Shown in pieces: positions 16,511 through 24,433 of a stretch of DNA of 33,585 bases. Under the pieces are notes generated by a model that was given only the letters and a program-made list of their open reading frames with translations, ran no database searches and was not told the origin of the DNA. Within the stretch, counting starts at the first letter, position 1, and each line of letters begins with the position of its first letter. Both the position numbers and the translations under genes were made by a program. The DNA is from Xenococcus sp. PCC 7305 (GTDB taxonomy: Bacteria; Cyanobacteriota; Cyanobacteriia; Cyanobacteriales; Xenococcaceae): the NCBI RefSeq assembly GCF_000332055.1, contig NZ_ALVZ01000161.1:1-33585 (forward strand), given 5' to 3'.

Positions 16511-17626
16511 ATGATTTGGTCAATTGGAATTTTTTTGACGACAGTTTTTCTGGCCTATGCTAATGGTGCCAATGATAACTTTAAAGGGGTAGCGACTTTA
16601 TTTGGTAGTGAGACTATCAACTACAAAATAGCCATTTGGTGGGCAACTTTAACAACCTTTGCCGGGTCAATTGCCTCGATCGCCTTGGCTGATGCTCTAT
16701 TAAAAAACTTTTCCGGGAAAGGATTGGTTCCTGCTGCGATCGCAAATACAGATCAGTTTCATATTGCGGTGGCTTTGGGTGCAGGGCTAACGGTCATCCT
16801 CGCAACTGTAACGGGCTTTCCCATCTCTACGACCCATAGTCTTACAGGAGCTCTGACTGGCGCGGGACTGATGGCAATTGGCACCAACTTAAATTTTGCA
16901 GCTTTAGGTAAATCTTTTTTTATTCCTCTATTAGTTAGTCCGTTAGTCGCTATAGTTTTGGGTGCTATTATCTACAGCATTTTTCGCTATCTACGACTGA
17001 TGTTCGGAGTGGATAAGGCTTGGTGCATTTGTGCCGGAAATAAACAAGAATTAGTTCCTGTGGCAATGGCCGCCAATACTAATATTTTGCAAGCCGTAGT
17101 AACCCCTGATCTTACAATTGATACAACCGAAAAATGTCAACAAAAATATATCGGCAGATTTTTGGGAATTGATAGCCAAAAACTAGTTGATACTTGCCAT
17201 TTTATTAGTGCGGGGGTTGTGAGTTTTGCCAGAGGACTAAACGATACGCCAAAAATTGTGGCTTTGCTCCTGAGCGTATCTGCTTTTTCTATCAAAGGTG
17301 GCATGTTGGCTGTGGGCTTGGGCATGGCAATTGGGGGCTTATTAAATGCTAAAAAAGTTGCCCATACTGTTAGTAAAAAAATTACTACTCTGAATCCAGG
17401 GAAGGGATTATCTGCCAATTTGGTTACTGGGTTTTTGGTTATTTTTGCCAGTCGTTTGGGTGTACCTGTTTCGACTACTCATGTTTCTGTTGGTTCTATT
17501 TTTGGCGTAGGAGTAATTTCTAAATCTGCCCATATGAATGTTTTTTCCCAAGTACTGGGTTCTTGGTTTTTGACTTTACCGATCGCGGCGATCGCAAGCG
17601 GAATGACTTATCTTTTGCTTTCATGA
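16511..17626 (+). CDS. PiT-family inorganic phosphate (or arsenate) transporter
   Basis: A 371-aa polytopic membrane protein of the PiT family. The two inverted family signatures are both present: A-N-G-A-N-D-N-F-K-G at 17-26 with P-I-S-T-T-H-S near residue 104, and A-R-G-L-N-D-T-P-K with P-V-S-T-T-H-V in the second half. About ten hydrophobic segments flank a loop with C-I-C-A-G near residue 172. PiT proteins move phosphate with a cation and often admit arsenate as an analogue. Its position between arsM (67 bp upstream) and arsS (64 bp downstream) suggests a role in phosphate or arsenate traffic linked to arsenic methylation. This is inference from context. Confidence 0.92.
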   Translation: MIWSIGIFLTTVFLAYANGANDNFKGVATLFGSETINYKIAIWWATLTTFAGSIASIALADALLKNFSGKGLVPAAIANTDQFHIAVALGAGLTVILATVTGFPISTTHSLTGALTGAGLMAIGTNLNFAALGKSFFIPLLVSPLVAIVLGAIIYSIFRYLRLMFGVDKAWCICAGNKQELVPVAMAANTNILQAVVTPDLTIDTTEKCQQKYIGRFLGIDSQKLVDTCHFISAGVVSFARGLNDTPKIVALLLSVSAFSIKGGMLAVGLGMAIGGLLNAKKVAHTVSKKITTLNPGKGLSANLVTGFLVIFASRLGVPVSTTHVSVGSIFGVGVISKSAHMNVFSQVLGSWFLTLPIAAIASGMTYLLLS

Positions 17627-17634
17627 GTAATAGG

Positions 17635-17663
17635 GAATAAGTAATAAGTAATAAGTAATGGGT
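17635..17663. repeat. Heptamer tandem repeat, GTAATAA type
   Basis: About four imperfect units of GTAATAA/GGAATAA lie between the PiT stop and arsS. It is the reverse complement of the TTATTAC-type array at 19846-19894. Confidence 0.75.
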
Positions 17664-17690
17664 AAATAGATTATAAGGGAATAAATAATT

Positions 17691-18701
17691 ATGCAAACTA
17701 GTATTGATAAAAGAGTTAATAATTTATCTTTGACTAGGTTTTGTGACAAAATCACAACGCCTCTCACTAAAAATAAAATTACAGTTCTACAAATTAATTT
17801 GGGACGCAAATGTAATCTTGCTTGTACTCATTGCCATGTGGAAGCAGGGCCGAAAAGAACTGAAGAACTTTCCCCAGAAGTTTGTCAACAAATAATCGAA
17901 ATAATTAATCGTTTTCCCCAAATAGAAACTGTGGATTTGACTGGAGGTGCTCCAGAAATGAACTATGGGTTTCGGAAAATTGTCCAAGCTGCTAGAAGTC
18001 AGGGCAAAGAAGTAATCGTACGCTCAAACTTAACCATATTCTTTGAATCTGGGTATGAAGATCTACCAGAATATTTTGCCCAAAATAAATTAAGAGTTGT
18101 CGCTTCCCTTCCCTGCTATCTAGAGTCTAATGTTGATAAGCAGAGAGGTTCAGGAGTATATAATCAGTCTATATTGGCAATTCAAAAACTTAATCAATTA
18201 GGTTATGGTACCAATCCCGATTTAATCATTGATTTAGTTTACAATCCCGGTTTACCAAAAGATCAGAATTTCTCTTTAACTCCCAATCAGCAAAAGCTAG
18301 AGCAAGATTATAAAACTTATTTATTAGACCATTTTAATATTGAATTTAATCATCTATTTACTATTACAAATATTCCCATTGGTAGAACCAAACAATATCT
18401 ACAAAGATACGATTTACATGATGATTACTTAGAATTTTTAGCAGATAATTTTAATATCGCGACTTTAGGTAACCTCATGTGTCGTAATGAGCTATCTATT
18501 GACTATCTGGGCAATATTTACGATTGCGATTTTAACCAGATGGAAAATCTCCCTGCCACCAACAATTTGGGAAATAAATTGACCCTAGCTCAGATATTAG
18601 CTGAGAATAATCTTGATCTTATTAATGAAATTAAAACCGCAGACTATTGTTATGGTTGTACGGCAGGAAGTGGTTCTAGCTGTGGAGGAGCATTAACTTG
18701 A
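17691..18701 (+). CDS. arsS: Arsenosugar biosynthesis radical SAM protein ArsS
   Basis: A 336-aa radical SAM enzyme. The cluster motif C-N-L-A-C-T-H-C places C41, C45 and C48 on the 4Fe-4S cluster, and T-G-G-A-P-E follows as the usual SAM-contacting stretch. The C-terminal third has the DUF3641-type Cys-rich end (D-Y-C-Y-G-C-T-A-G-S-G-S-S-C-G-G), probably an extra metal or substrate site. In Synechocystis the ArsM/ArsS pair has been linked to arsenosugar formation, with ArsS adding the deoxyadenosyl group to dimethylarsenite. The start is ATG 17691. The gene is more AT-rich than desA or flv and contains no HIP1 octamer over 1 kb, which may hint at later acquisition. Confidence 0.92.
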   Translation: MQTSIDKRVNNLSLTRFCDKITTPLTKNKITVLQINLGRKCNLACTHCHVEAGPKRTEELSPEVCQQIIEIINRFPQIETVDLTGGAPEMNYGFRKIVQAARSQGKEVIVRSNLTIFFESGYEDLPEYFAQNKLRVVASLPCYLESNVDKQRGSGVYNQSILAIQKLNQLGYGTNPDLIIDLVYNPGLPKDQNFSLTPNQQKLEQDYKTYLLDHFNIEFNHLFTITNIPIGRTKQYLQRYDLHDDYLEFLADNFNIATLGNLMCRNELSIDYLGNIYDCDFNQMENLPATNNLGNKLTLAQILAENNLDLINEIKTADYCYGCTAGSGSSCGGALT

Positions 18702-18789
18702 AATATCCTGTAGCAAGACCTCTTATTAAGAATTTTCCCATGGAGATGGGAGAGCATAAGTCAAAAACTATATAATATATAAGACGTTT

Positions 18790-19164
18790 ATGTATTTAAA
18801 GATTGGCAATACTAAGCTGTTTGCAGGCAAATATCAATCAAAAGAACTTGCTAAAATAGAGATTAACTTCGAATATATATTCTCAGGAGGCAAAAGCAAT
18901 CTCCCTGAAGGTGAAGCTATGCGAAGTCGTAGATTCGCCAACGTCTTAGTAGACCTCGAAAGCAAAAAACTCAAAATCAAAATCAAATCTGAATTTAGTA
19001 ACACAGCAGACTGTGGAACATTGTCAAGATTGTTAATCGGCATTGAGAAAATTATCACCCCAGAAAACATCGAGATCATCGATCAAATTATTGATGGTAA
19101 ATCTGCCATCACTACTCAAGACTTTTTAAAATCCCAAGAACAACTACTTGAATATTTTTTGTAA
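18790..19164 (+). CDS. Protein of unknown function with possible repeat-derived insert
   Basis: A 124-aa protein I do not recognise. The N-terminal part (1-35) looks like a beta-rich segment, and the C-terminal part (70-124) is helical with an I-E-K-I-I-T-P-E-N-I-E-I-I core. Residues about 36-53 (L-P-E-G-E-A-M-R-S-R-R-F-A) are encoded by a CCTGAAGGTGAAGC... ATTCGCC stretch that reads like one of the small dispersed elements of cyanobacteria. It may be an in-frame insertion splitting an original protein of about 105 aa. ATG 18790 is preceded by an AT-rich leader without a good ribosome binding site. It converges with the Uma2 gene. Confidence 0.6.
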   Translation: MYLKIGNTKLFAGKYQSKELAKIEINFEYIFSGGKSNLPEGEAMRSRRFANVLVDLESKKLKIKIKSEFSNTADCGTLSRLLIGIEKIITPENIEIIDQIIDGKSAITTQDFLKSQEQLLEYFL

Positions 19165-19227
19165 CCCAATTAGCCCCTTCCTCCCTCGGTTTGGGAGGGG
19201 TTCAAGTCTCTTCTAAACAAAAAACAC

Positions 19228-19259
19228 CTTCTGCCTTCTGCCTTCTGCCTTCTGCCTTC
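19228..19259. repeat. Heptamer tandem repeat, CTTCTGC type
   Basis: Four and a half perfect units of CTTCTGC, just downstream of the Uma2 stop. A GGGAGG/CCTCCC hairpin lies beside it at about 19181-19199. Confidence 0.9.
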
Positions 19260-19272
19260 GCTTGGCAATCCT

Positions 19273-19836
19273 TCAAACCTTCAGCCAATCAAATAGCTCT
19301 TGTAGCCTAATCTGAAAAGCCTGAGCAAACTTTGGCACTGGCAAGACCATATCGAGATCATCAATTGCCCGAATTGACTTATCCGCATCATAAACAAAAA
19401 TGCAGTATTCTTCTGGATCTATCATCCAACCCATTACCGCACCATGGTCGATACAGTGGAGAATATTGCGAACCACCTTGGTATGACTCTGATTAGGGGA
19501 CAAGATTTCGATAGTCCAGTCTGGAGGTTGATTAAACAGGTTGGCAATATCCCCATTACTTTCTCTCGGGATATGTTGGGTAAGGAATATGGCAATGTCT
19601 GGAACAATGGATCGTCCGCCGAAAGTACAACGCAACTCGGGAAAAGCTTGGGCTGTCTTGTCTGACCTGAATATTGTTGTGAGGGCAAAACTCAATTCCC
19701 TTTGTAGGATACTATGCTTTCCTTGAGGCATTGGTTTCTGGACAGTTGCTCCGTCAATATATTCAGTAGCCGGTTTAGTTTCTGGTAACTCCAGAAATTC
19801 TTCTAACGTCAATGAAAGCGCAAATAAGCTATCCAT
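19273..19836 (-). CDS. Uma2-family (DUF820) PD-(D/E)XK nuclease-like protein
   Basis: A 187-aa Uma2/DUF820 protein, a family greatly expanded in cyanobacteria. It begins with T-L-E-E-F-L-E-L-P and E-Y-I-D-G near 25-29. The nuclease-like core is V-P-D at 78-80 followed by W-T-I-E-I-L-S-P at 107-114, with K120 in H-T-K. These acidic and Lys residues match the restriction-endonuclease fold, so catalysis is possible. Biological roles are unresolved, and many members are thought to travel with mobile elements. Heptamer arrays flank it on both sides (19228-19259 and 19846-19894). Confidence 0.92.
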   Translation of the reverse strand: MDSLFALSLTLEEFLELPETKPATEYIDGATVQKPMPQGKHSILQRELSFALTTIFRSDKTAQAFPELRCTFGGRSIVPDIAIFLTQHIPRESNGDIANLFNQPPDWTIEILSPNQSHTKVVRNILHCIDHGAVMGWMIDPEEYCIFVYDADKSIRAIDDLDMVLPVPKFAQAFQIRLQELFDWLKV

Positions 19837-19845
19837 AAAAACTTA

Positions 19846-19894
19846 TTACTTATTACTTATTACCCATTACTTATTACCCATTACCCATTACCCA
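19846..19894. repeat. Heptamer tandem repeat, TTACTTA/TTACCCA type
   Basis: Seven units alternating TTACTTA and TTACCCA fill the gap between the Uma2 start and the flavodiiron stop. Confidence 0.9.
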
Positions 19895-19895
19895 A

Positions 19896-21629
19896 TTAAT
19901 AATGAGTCCCCGACTTGCGATGATGAACCGCCGTGACCCCCTCAGATTGCAGTAACTTACCCTTCTCTGCCGTTGCATAAACCAGCCAATGATCACCGCA
20001 TTCCATCTTGCTCGCAATACGACATTCCAAAAAAGCCAGAGCATCCGTCAAAATCGGACAACCATTCTCGGCTTCCTCGATTGCCACTCCCTGAAAACGA
20101 TCCTCTCCTGGGGCAAAAGGCTTGAGAAACTGTTTCATCAGTCCAATATGCTCACCTTGTTGCAGAATATTTAGTACAAAACCACTCCCTATATGCAACA
20201 AAGATTCGATCGCGCGCTCTTTGGCCACTGCCACCGTAATACCTGGAGGAGTAAAAGTGGCTTGAGAAACCCAAGAAGCCAACATCGCACCCTTGAGCTC
20301 TTCCTGTTTGGTCGTGACAACACAAAGAGAACCCACCAATCTCCCCAAAGCTTGTTCTGTACGGGCAACCTCAGAAGTGCCGCTAGTAGCTTTCGGCTTA
20401 TTGGCACGCTGAGCCTTTTTCAATTTTTGGGCAAAATCTGTTCCTGCCTCTTCGCAAGTTTTGATAATCTGATCAGTCGGTTTAAACTTGACTCGAATTG
20501 TGTCGAAACCAAAACTATAGCCAGCATTCCGGAATTTGGTTTCCAAAATATCGATCGCCTCACCACTCCAACCATAGGAACCAAACACTCCCGCGAGCTT
20601 AGTTTTATTGGTATTTCCTAAAACAATTCCCAACGCAGTTTGGATCTGAGTCGGGGGATGACCGCCCAAAGTTGGCGAACCCATAATGAACCCACTAGCC
20701 TTTTCCACCGCAATTTTGATAGTTTCAGGATCAGTTGATTCGGCATTAATCGATTCGACAGCAACTCCTGCTTTGGTAACCCCTCTTGCGATCGCCTGGG
20801 CAATAGTTGTGGTGTTGCCATAGGCAGAAGCGTAAATAAGAGCCACAGTCATGGCGCGATCGCCCTGATTTTGGAGCCATTCTCGATAATAGGAATTTAA
20901 CTCCGTCAGACCATATTTAACTAAACATCCGTGACCCACTGCATAGATTTTGGCATTTTTCTCGGCGATTTTGTCTAGAGCAGCTCCAATTTGGCGAGCA
21001 TGGGGAGCCATTAAACAATCAAAATAATAACGCCGATCTTCGAGATCCGTCGTCCAGCCTTCATCAAAAATGCGATCGCCGCAAACATGCATCCCAAAAA
21101 GTTTATCGGTATACAAAACCTGCGATCGCGGATCATAGGTACAAAGCAAATCAGGATAGCGAGGATTGGGAATTGGGATAAACTCTAAGCGGTGATCTTG
21201 CCCGATATCGAGAGTATCATCTCCTTTAATTACCGTAATATTTAACTCTAAATCCTGATCTTCTAAAATTTTTCGCAATGCGATCGCGCCAGGATTAGAA
21301 CAAACAATCTGAAGATTGGGGGCTAAGGGCAAGATTTTTTTGAGAGTAATCGCCCGATTAGGATTAATATGCCCTAAAACCAAATAGTCAATAGCTTCGA
21401 GATCAACTCTTTTTTGCAGCGCATTAATGAAAATATCAGAGAAAGACTCTCCCGGAATATCCAGCAAGACAGTGCGATCGCTTTCGATGAGATAGGAATT
21501 AGCTGTCGTACCCTTTTGTAACGAATATTCAATTTCAAATTTTAGTCTAGTCCAACTTCGCGATCGGAAAACTCGGGTATCTGATGTGATGGGAAATACT
21601 TGAACATCTTTGGCTCTATCTAAGGACAT
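19896..21629 (-). CDS. flv1: Diflavin flavodiiron protein, Flv1 type (non-canonical metal site)
   Basis: A 577-aa cyanobacterial flavodiiron protein with three domains: metallo-beta-lactamase-like (about 1-255), flavodoxin-like (about 262-405, with Y-A-S-A-Y-G-N-T at 266-273 for FMN) and flavin reductase-like (about 425-577). Flv proteins reduce O2 to water with photosynthetic electrons, protecting photosystem I. The diiron motif H-x-E-x-D-H is replaced by H-I-N-P-N-R at 87-92, other ligands are also changed (N-P-R-Y-P-D at 155-160, T-D-K-L-F-G at 174-179), and only G-H-G at 232-234 is kept. This pattern fits Flv1, or the other non-canonical type Flv4, which work as heterodimers with Flv3 or Flv2. 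No partner gene is in the window. Confidence 0.93.
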   Translation of the reverse strand: MSLDRAKDVQVFPITSDTRVFRSRSWTRLKFEIEYSLQKGTTANSYLIESDRTVLLDIPGESFSDIFINALQKRVDLEAIDYLVLGHINPNRAITLKKILPLAPNLQIVCSNPGAIALRKILEDQDLELNITVIKGDDTLDIGQDHRLEFIPIPNPRYPDLLCTYDPRSQVLYTDKLFGMHVCGDRIFDEGWTTDLEDRRYYFDCLMAPHARQIGAALDKIAEKNAKIYAVGHGCLVKYGLTELNSYYREWLQNQGDRAMTVALIYASAYGNTTTIAQAIARGVTKAGVAVESINAESTDPETIKIAVEKASGFIMGSPTLGGHPPTQIQTALGIVLGNTNKTKLAGVFGSYGWSGEAIDILETKFRNAGYSFGFDTIRVKFKPTDQIIKTCEEAGTDFAQKLKKAQRANKPKATSGTSEVARTEQALGRLVGSLCVVTTKQEELKGAMLASWVSQATFTPPGITVAVAKERAIESLLHIGSGFVLNILQQGEHIGLMKQFLKPFAPGEDRFQGVAIEEAENGCPILTDALAFLECRIASKMECGDHWLVYATAEKGKLLQSEGVTAVHHRKSGTHY

Positions 21630-21783
21630 AACAAATATTACTCGTATAGTTGGACTGGCTTGCTTTGATCTAGTTTACCGCTTTGAGACATGTCTCAGAG
21701 CTCATCATTGATGCGATCGCACGGCTAAAAAGCACTCTCTCTAAGAGCTATTTCAATTTGAGTTAAAGTAAATAACGAAGAAA

Positions 21784-23328
21784 TTAATCATTGCCCGACC
21801 CATATTGCCAAGCATCTAACCAACGACGCCAATAATATTGTTGCTGAGGAGCAAGATTTTTAATCCTTGATTTTCCTAGTTTTCCCAACGGATATAAAGC
21901 AGTATATAAAGCCAAATTAAAATAATGTCCAGTCCAATCAATTAAAGGTGTAATTCCCACTTGGGGCAAAATCGGTAGCACTAATTTAAGATTAACTAAA
22001 GGCAAGGTTTTCGCTAAAGGAATAAATTTAATCACATCCTGCAAAAATGGGGTCAGAACATCATCTCCCAGTCTTTCCATAACCGCAAATACGCCATTCA
22101 TCAACCTGTTAATCTGTTCGGGATTAACTTTTTGCTTAATACCCACACTCATCGTTTTTTGGAATAACCAGGTCACAGAAATATTAGGCTGATAGGGTTG
22201 TAATAGTTTTAAGTCTTTTTGAGCTAAGCTGTTGGTTTCTAATGCTTCATTAATGCCTTCCGTTAAGCGTTTGAGATGGCGTACCATTGAGCCAAAACCA
22301 CCAAAACTCACAGGAGATTGTCCACCACTGCTATCTCCTACTGCAAGAACTCGATCATAAGGTAAATTGAGAGGACTCTTACGATAGGCTGGGAAAAAAC
22401 CAAAGAGAAATCTTTTAAAATCTAGTGTTTCCAAAGAGATGTCTTGATACTCTGGCAATAACCTCAAATATTCTGACATAAAATATTCCAGGCTAGGACG
22501 TTCTTCCTCTGCATCCAGATAGCTAAACATGTAGGTTGTGCGTCCATCTTTAGCAGGAAATGCTTCCCAAAAATATTGGCATTGATTAATAATTGGCGTA
22601 AAAGAATAGATCAAATCTCCCGTATCATTCTTTTCATAGCCATCAGCACAGCTACCGACGACAACACATACCGCATCAGGTTTGGCTCCTTGTCTCGCTT
22701 GTTTAACAATGGGAGAAAAGTGACCCATCGCATCGATTAATAAGCGAGTTGTTAGTTTTTCATTGCCTGCATTAACTAAAACATGATTGTTATAAATAGT
22801 GGCTGAGACAAAGGCTGTCTTTTCGAGTAAGACTCCACCGGCGGCAATAAATTTATTTTTTAAAGTTTCTAATAAATAAACAGGATCAACTCCAATATTG
22901 AGGATATCTTTGACCCAAATATCTTGTCCGCCGGAAAAACCAATTCTGGCGGGATTATATTCAGATGCGATCGCATTTTCTAGTTCCGCTTCTGTTAAGA
23001 TGCCCAATTCGGTAAAAACTGCCAATTCTTGCCGTGAAATATTCCATTCTTGTTGTCTGCCGCGCAATATTCCCCTTTCCAAGACTGCAACTTTCCAGCC
23101 TAGTTGTTGAAGAGTAGCCCCTAGTAAAATACCTAAAGTCCCGCCACAGATTACGATATCCAAATCTGGATCTGTGCCTGATTCATCTTGTTGGGTAATG
23201 ACTTGTGCGATCGCGCTATTTTGTCCAATGGGCTGAGATTTTAAATTAGTCCACAGTTGCTCGACTGTTCGTAATCTTTCTAACGCTTGATCTGATCGAG
23301 AGCCTAAAAATGTTTCGGTTAAATTCAT
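21784..23328 (-). CDS. cruP: CruP/CruA-like FAD-dependent lycopene-cyclase-family protein
   Basis: A 514-aa flavoprotein. The FAD-binding Rossmann segment is D-I-V-I-C-G-G-T-L-G at 57-66, ending with V-L-E-R-G at 82-86. It is followed by the family-typical R-G-R-Q-Q-E-W-N-I-S-R and E-Y-N-P-A-R-I-G-F. Later G-D-S-S-G-G-Q-S-P-V-S-F-G-G-F-G matches the second conserved block of CruA/CruP proteins. The length points to CruP, since CruA is usually longer. CruP is ubiquitous in cyanobacteria and plants; its activity as a lycopene cyclase is debated, and other work links it to protection of carotenoids from oxidation. It is on the same strand as flv1, 154 bp upstream. Confidence 0.85.
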   Translation of the reverse strand: MNLTETFLGSRSDQALERLRTVEQLWTNLKSQPIGQNSAIAQVITQQDESGTDPDLDIVICGGTLGILLGATLQQLGWKVAVLERGILRGRQQEWNISRQELAVFTELGILTEAELENAIASEYNPARIGFSGGQDIWVKDILNIGVDPVYLLETLKNKFIAAGGVLLEKTAFVSATIYNNHVLVNAGNEKLTTRLLIDAMGHFSPIVKQARQGAKPDAVCVVVGSCADGYEKNDTGDLIYSFTPIINQCQYFWEAFPAKDGRTTYMFSYLDAEEERPSLEYFMSEYLRLLPEYQDISLETLDFKRFLFGFFPAYRKSPLNLPYDRVLAVGDSSGGQSPVSFGGFGSMVRHLKRLTEGINEALETNSLAQKDLKLLQPYQPNISVTWLFQKTMSVGIKQKVNPEQINRLMNGVFAVMERLGDDVLTPFLQDVIKFIPLAKTLPLVNLKLVLPILPQVGITPLIDWTGHYFNLALYTALYPLGKLGKSRIKNLAPQQQYYWRRWLDAWQYGSGND

Positions 23329-23353
23329 GCAAATTCGCTGCGCGATAAATGGG

Positions 23354-23401
23354 GACTGGGCTTCGCCCTTGAGGGCAGAGGGCAGAGGGAATAATTCTAA
23401 C
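23354..23401. repeat. Dispersed repeat, copy B (hairpin plus GGCAGAG heptamers)
   Basis: Matches the element at 2090-2144 almost base for base: GACTGGGCTTCGCCCTTGAG, GGCAGAG units, then AATTCTAAC. It lacks seven bases present in copy A, and there is one A/C-to-T type difference near the end. Confidence 0.85.
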
Positions 23402-23424
23402 TTCTCCCTTCGGTATTGGGATAC

Positions 23425-23448
23425 AAGCCTTAATTTCGAGGCTTTTTT
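23425..23448 (+). terminator. Terminator-like hairpin
   Basis: AAGCCT (23425-23430) pairs with AGGCTT (23439-23444), followed by four more T. The stem is short, and no plus-strand gene ends here, so its role is unclear. Confidence 0.4.
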
Positions 23449-23523
23449 ATGATTTATTGTAGCGATTCTTTCCCAGTCTTTCTCGTGCTTTCTCGTTTAA
23501 TAGAATATTAGACAAAAAAGAAA

Positions 23524-23589
23524 AAGGTTCCGGGAGTCTTTCCGTGTTTCGACCCCAAAACCTTCTTCTATTGAACTTACTCCTCACAC
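23524..23589 (+). ncRNA. Candidate small RNA with Yfr1-like motif
   Basis: AAGGTT (23524-23529) pairs with AACCTT (23559-23564). Inside, GGG-(A)-GTC (23532-23538) pairs with GAC-CCC (23551-23556), giving a 12-bp interrupted stem with a 12-nt loop. After a short unpaired stretch comes ACTCCTCACAC (23579-23589). That 11-base sequence is the near-invariant core of the cyanobacterial sRNA Yfr1, which lies unpaired between two hairpins and base-pairs with mRNAs. A 3' hairpin with a T-run directly after the motif, expected for Yfr1, is not obvious; the nearest terminator is at 23723-23766. A TAGAAT box at about 23503-23508 could be the -10. Confidence 0.42.
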
Positions 23590-23722
23590 ACAATCATTAC
23601 TATAAGGAATCTTTCAAATATGTGCAGAACTATTGTGACAGTTTGCAAATTGTCCTATAGAAAAATACCAGCAAATATTATTTAACGAGTATTTTACGTC
23701 TGGTGTGGATTAAAAAATTAGC

Positions 23723-23766
23723 AGATTATCTTGAAAGCCATAAGCGGTAAGCCATAATCTTTTTTT
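23723..23766 (+). terminator. Rho-independent terminator in intergenic region
   Basis: AGATTAT (23723-23729) pairs with ATAATCT (23754-23760), extended by CTT/AAG inside, and followed by a run of seven T. It could end a transcript that starts near 23510-23520. Confidence 0.6.
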
Positions 23767-23849
23767 GTGGTAGCGATTGGAAGAATTCAATTGGTCATAA
23801 TTGCTGTAAACTCGGAGTTAAAGAAACAATTTAATAATCTATTTTTGTG

Positions 23850-24063
23850 ATGGAGCCTTTCACCATTGCTCAGGAATTAATTGGCAAAATCGATCCTGCT
23901 ATTCTCGAAGCTGGGACTAAAGGTTTGGCCACTGCGATCGGTAAAGTTGCAGGAGAGGGGGGGGATTAAGCTTTTTGGCGACACTAATAACAAAATACTA
24001 GATAAAAGCCGGAGATCGAATCGCGGATGTTATTGCCTGTTAGGGATGAAAAGTAATTCATGA
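23850..24063 (+). pseudogene. Gene remnant frameshifted at a G8 tract
   Basis: ATG 23850 opens a 39-codon frame (M-E-P-F-T-I-A-Q-E-L-I-G-K-I...) that ends at TAA 23967-23969, straight after eight G (23957-23964). Dropping to the frame one base back continues I-K-L-F-G-D-T-N-N-K-I-L-D-K to TGA 24061-24063. The N-terminus resembles the short lead segment of some large cyanobacterial proteins that begin M-E-P-I-T-I, but the downstream part is missing. A sequencing error in the G run would explain the frameshift but not the missing body. Confidence 0.4.
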
Positions 24064-24121
24064 GGCGGGAGCCTGCTATTTCATCTATTTGATAATTACA
24101 CAAAATTAAATTTTTTAGATT

Positions 24122-24433
24122 ATGAGTAATTCGACTCAAAATACAATTGCCAATTTACTTAAAGCCAAGCGAGAGGAAATTATCGCGATCGCGGCTAAAC
24201 ATGGAGCTTTTAATGTGCGAGTTTTCGGCTCTGTTGCCCGTAATGAAGCTAGTAACGAGAGTGATATTGATTTTTTAGTAGATTACTCCGTTGAAGAAAT
24301 CAGTCCCTGGTTTCCTGCTGGTTTGATGTTAGACCTCGAAGCATTACTAGGAAGAAAAGTAGATGTTGCCACTGAAGCCGCTTTAAAAGAAAGAATCAGA
24401 GAAAGAATTTTGCAAGAGGCAATTTCAATATGA
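24122..24433 (+). CDS. MNT-type nucleotidyltransferase (antitoxin of HEPN/MNT pair)
   Basis: A 103-aa minimal nucleotidyltransferase. The active-site motif G-S-V-A-R is at 36-40 with S-D-I-D at 47-50 (D48, D50) and a third acid at D81 in V-D-V-A-T. All three catalytic acids are present. In HEPN/MNT toxin-antitoxin modules this protein neutralises its HEPN RNase partner, in known cases by adding AMP to it. Its stop overlaps the ATG of the next frame by four bases (ATGA at 24430-24433), the usual arrangement. Here that partner is broken, so the gene may be an orphan antitoxin. Confidence 0.9.
   Translation: MSNSTQNTIANLLKAKREEIIAIAAKHGAFNVRVFGSVARNEASNESDIDFLVDYSVEEISPWFPAGLMLDLEALLGRKVDVATEAALKERIRERILQEAISI

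Larger units (their letters stand above)
23402..23849. other. Intergenic region with structured elements
   Basis: About 450 bp with no gene of normal length. It holds a small terminator-like hairpin (23425-23448), a long hairpin with a Yfr1-like motif (23524-23589), a possible 21-codon frame at 23620-23685 (M-C-R-T-I-V...) preceded by AAGGA at 23604, and a stronger terminator (23723-23766). All are on the plus strand, opposite to the neighbouring cruP gene. Confidence 0.6.

Noticed and set aside
19175-19203. CCTCCC/GGGAGG hairpin as terminator of the 124-aa gene
   Set aside because: The stem is only six base pairs and has no T-run on either side; it looks more like a dispersed repeat.
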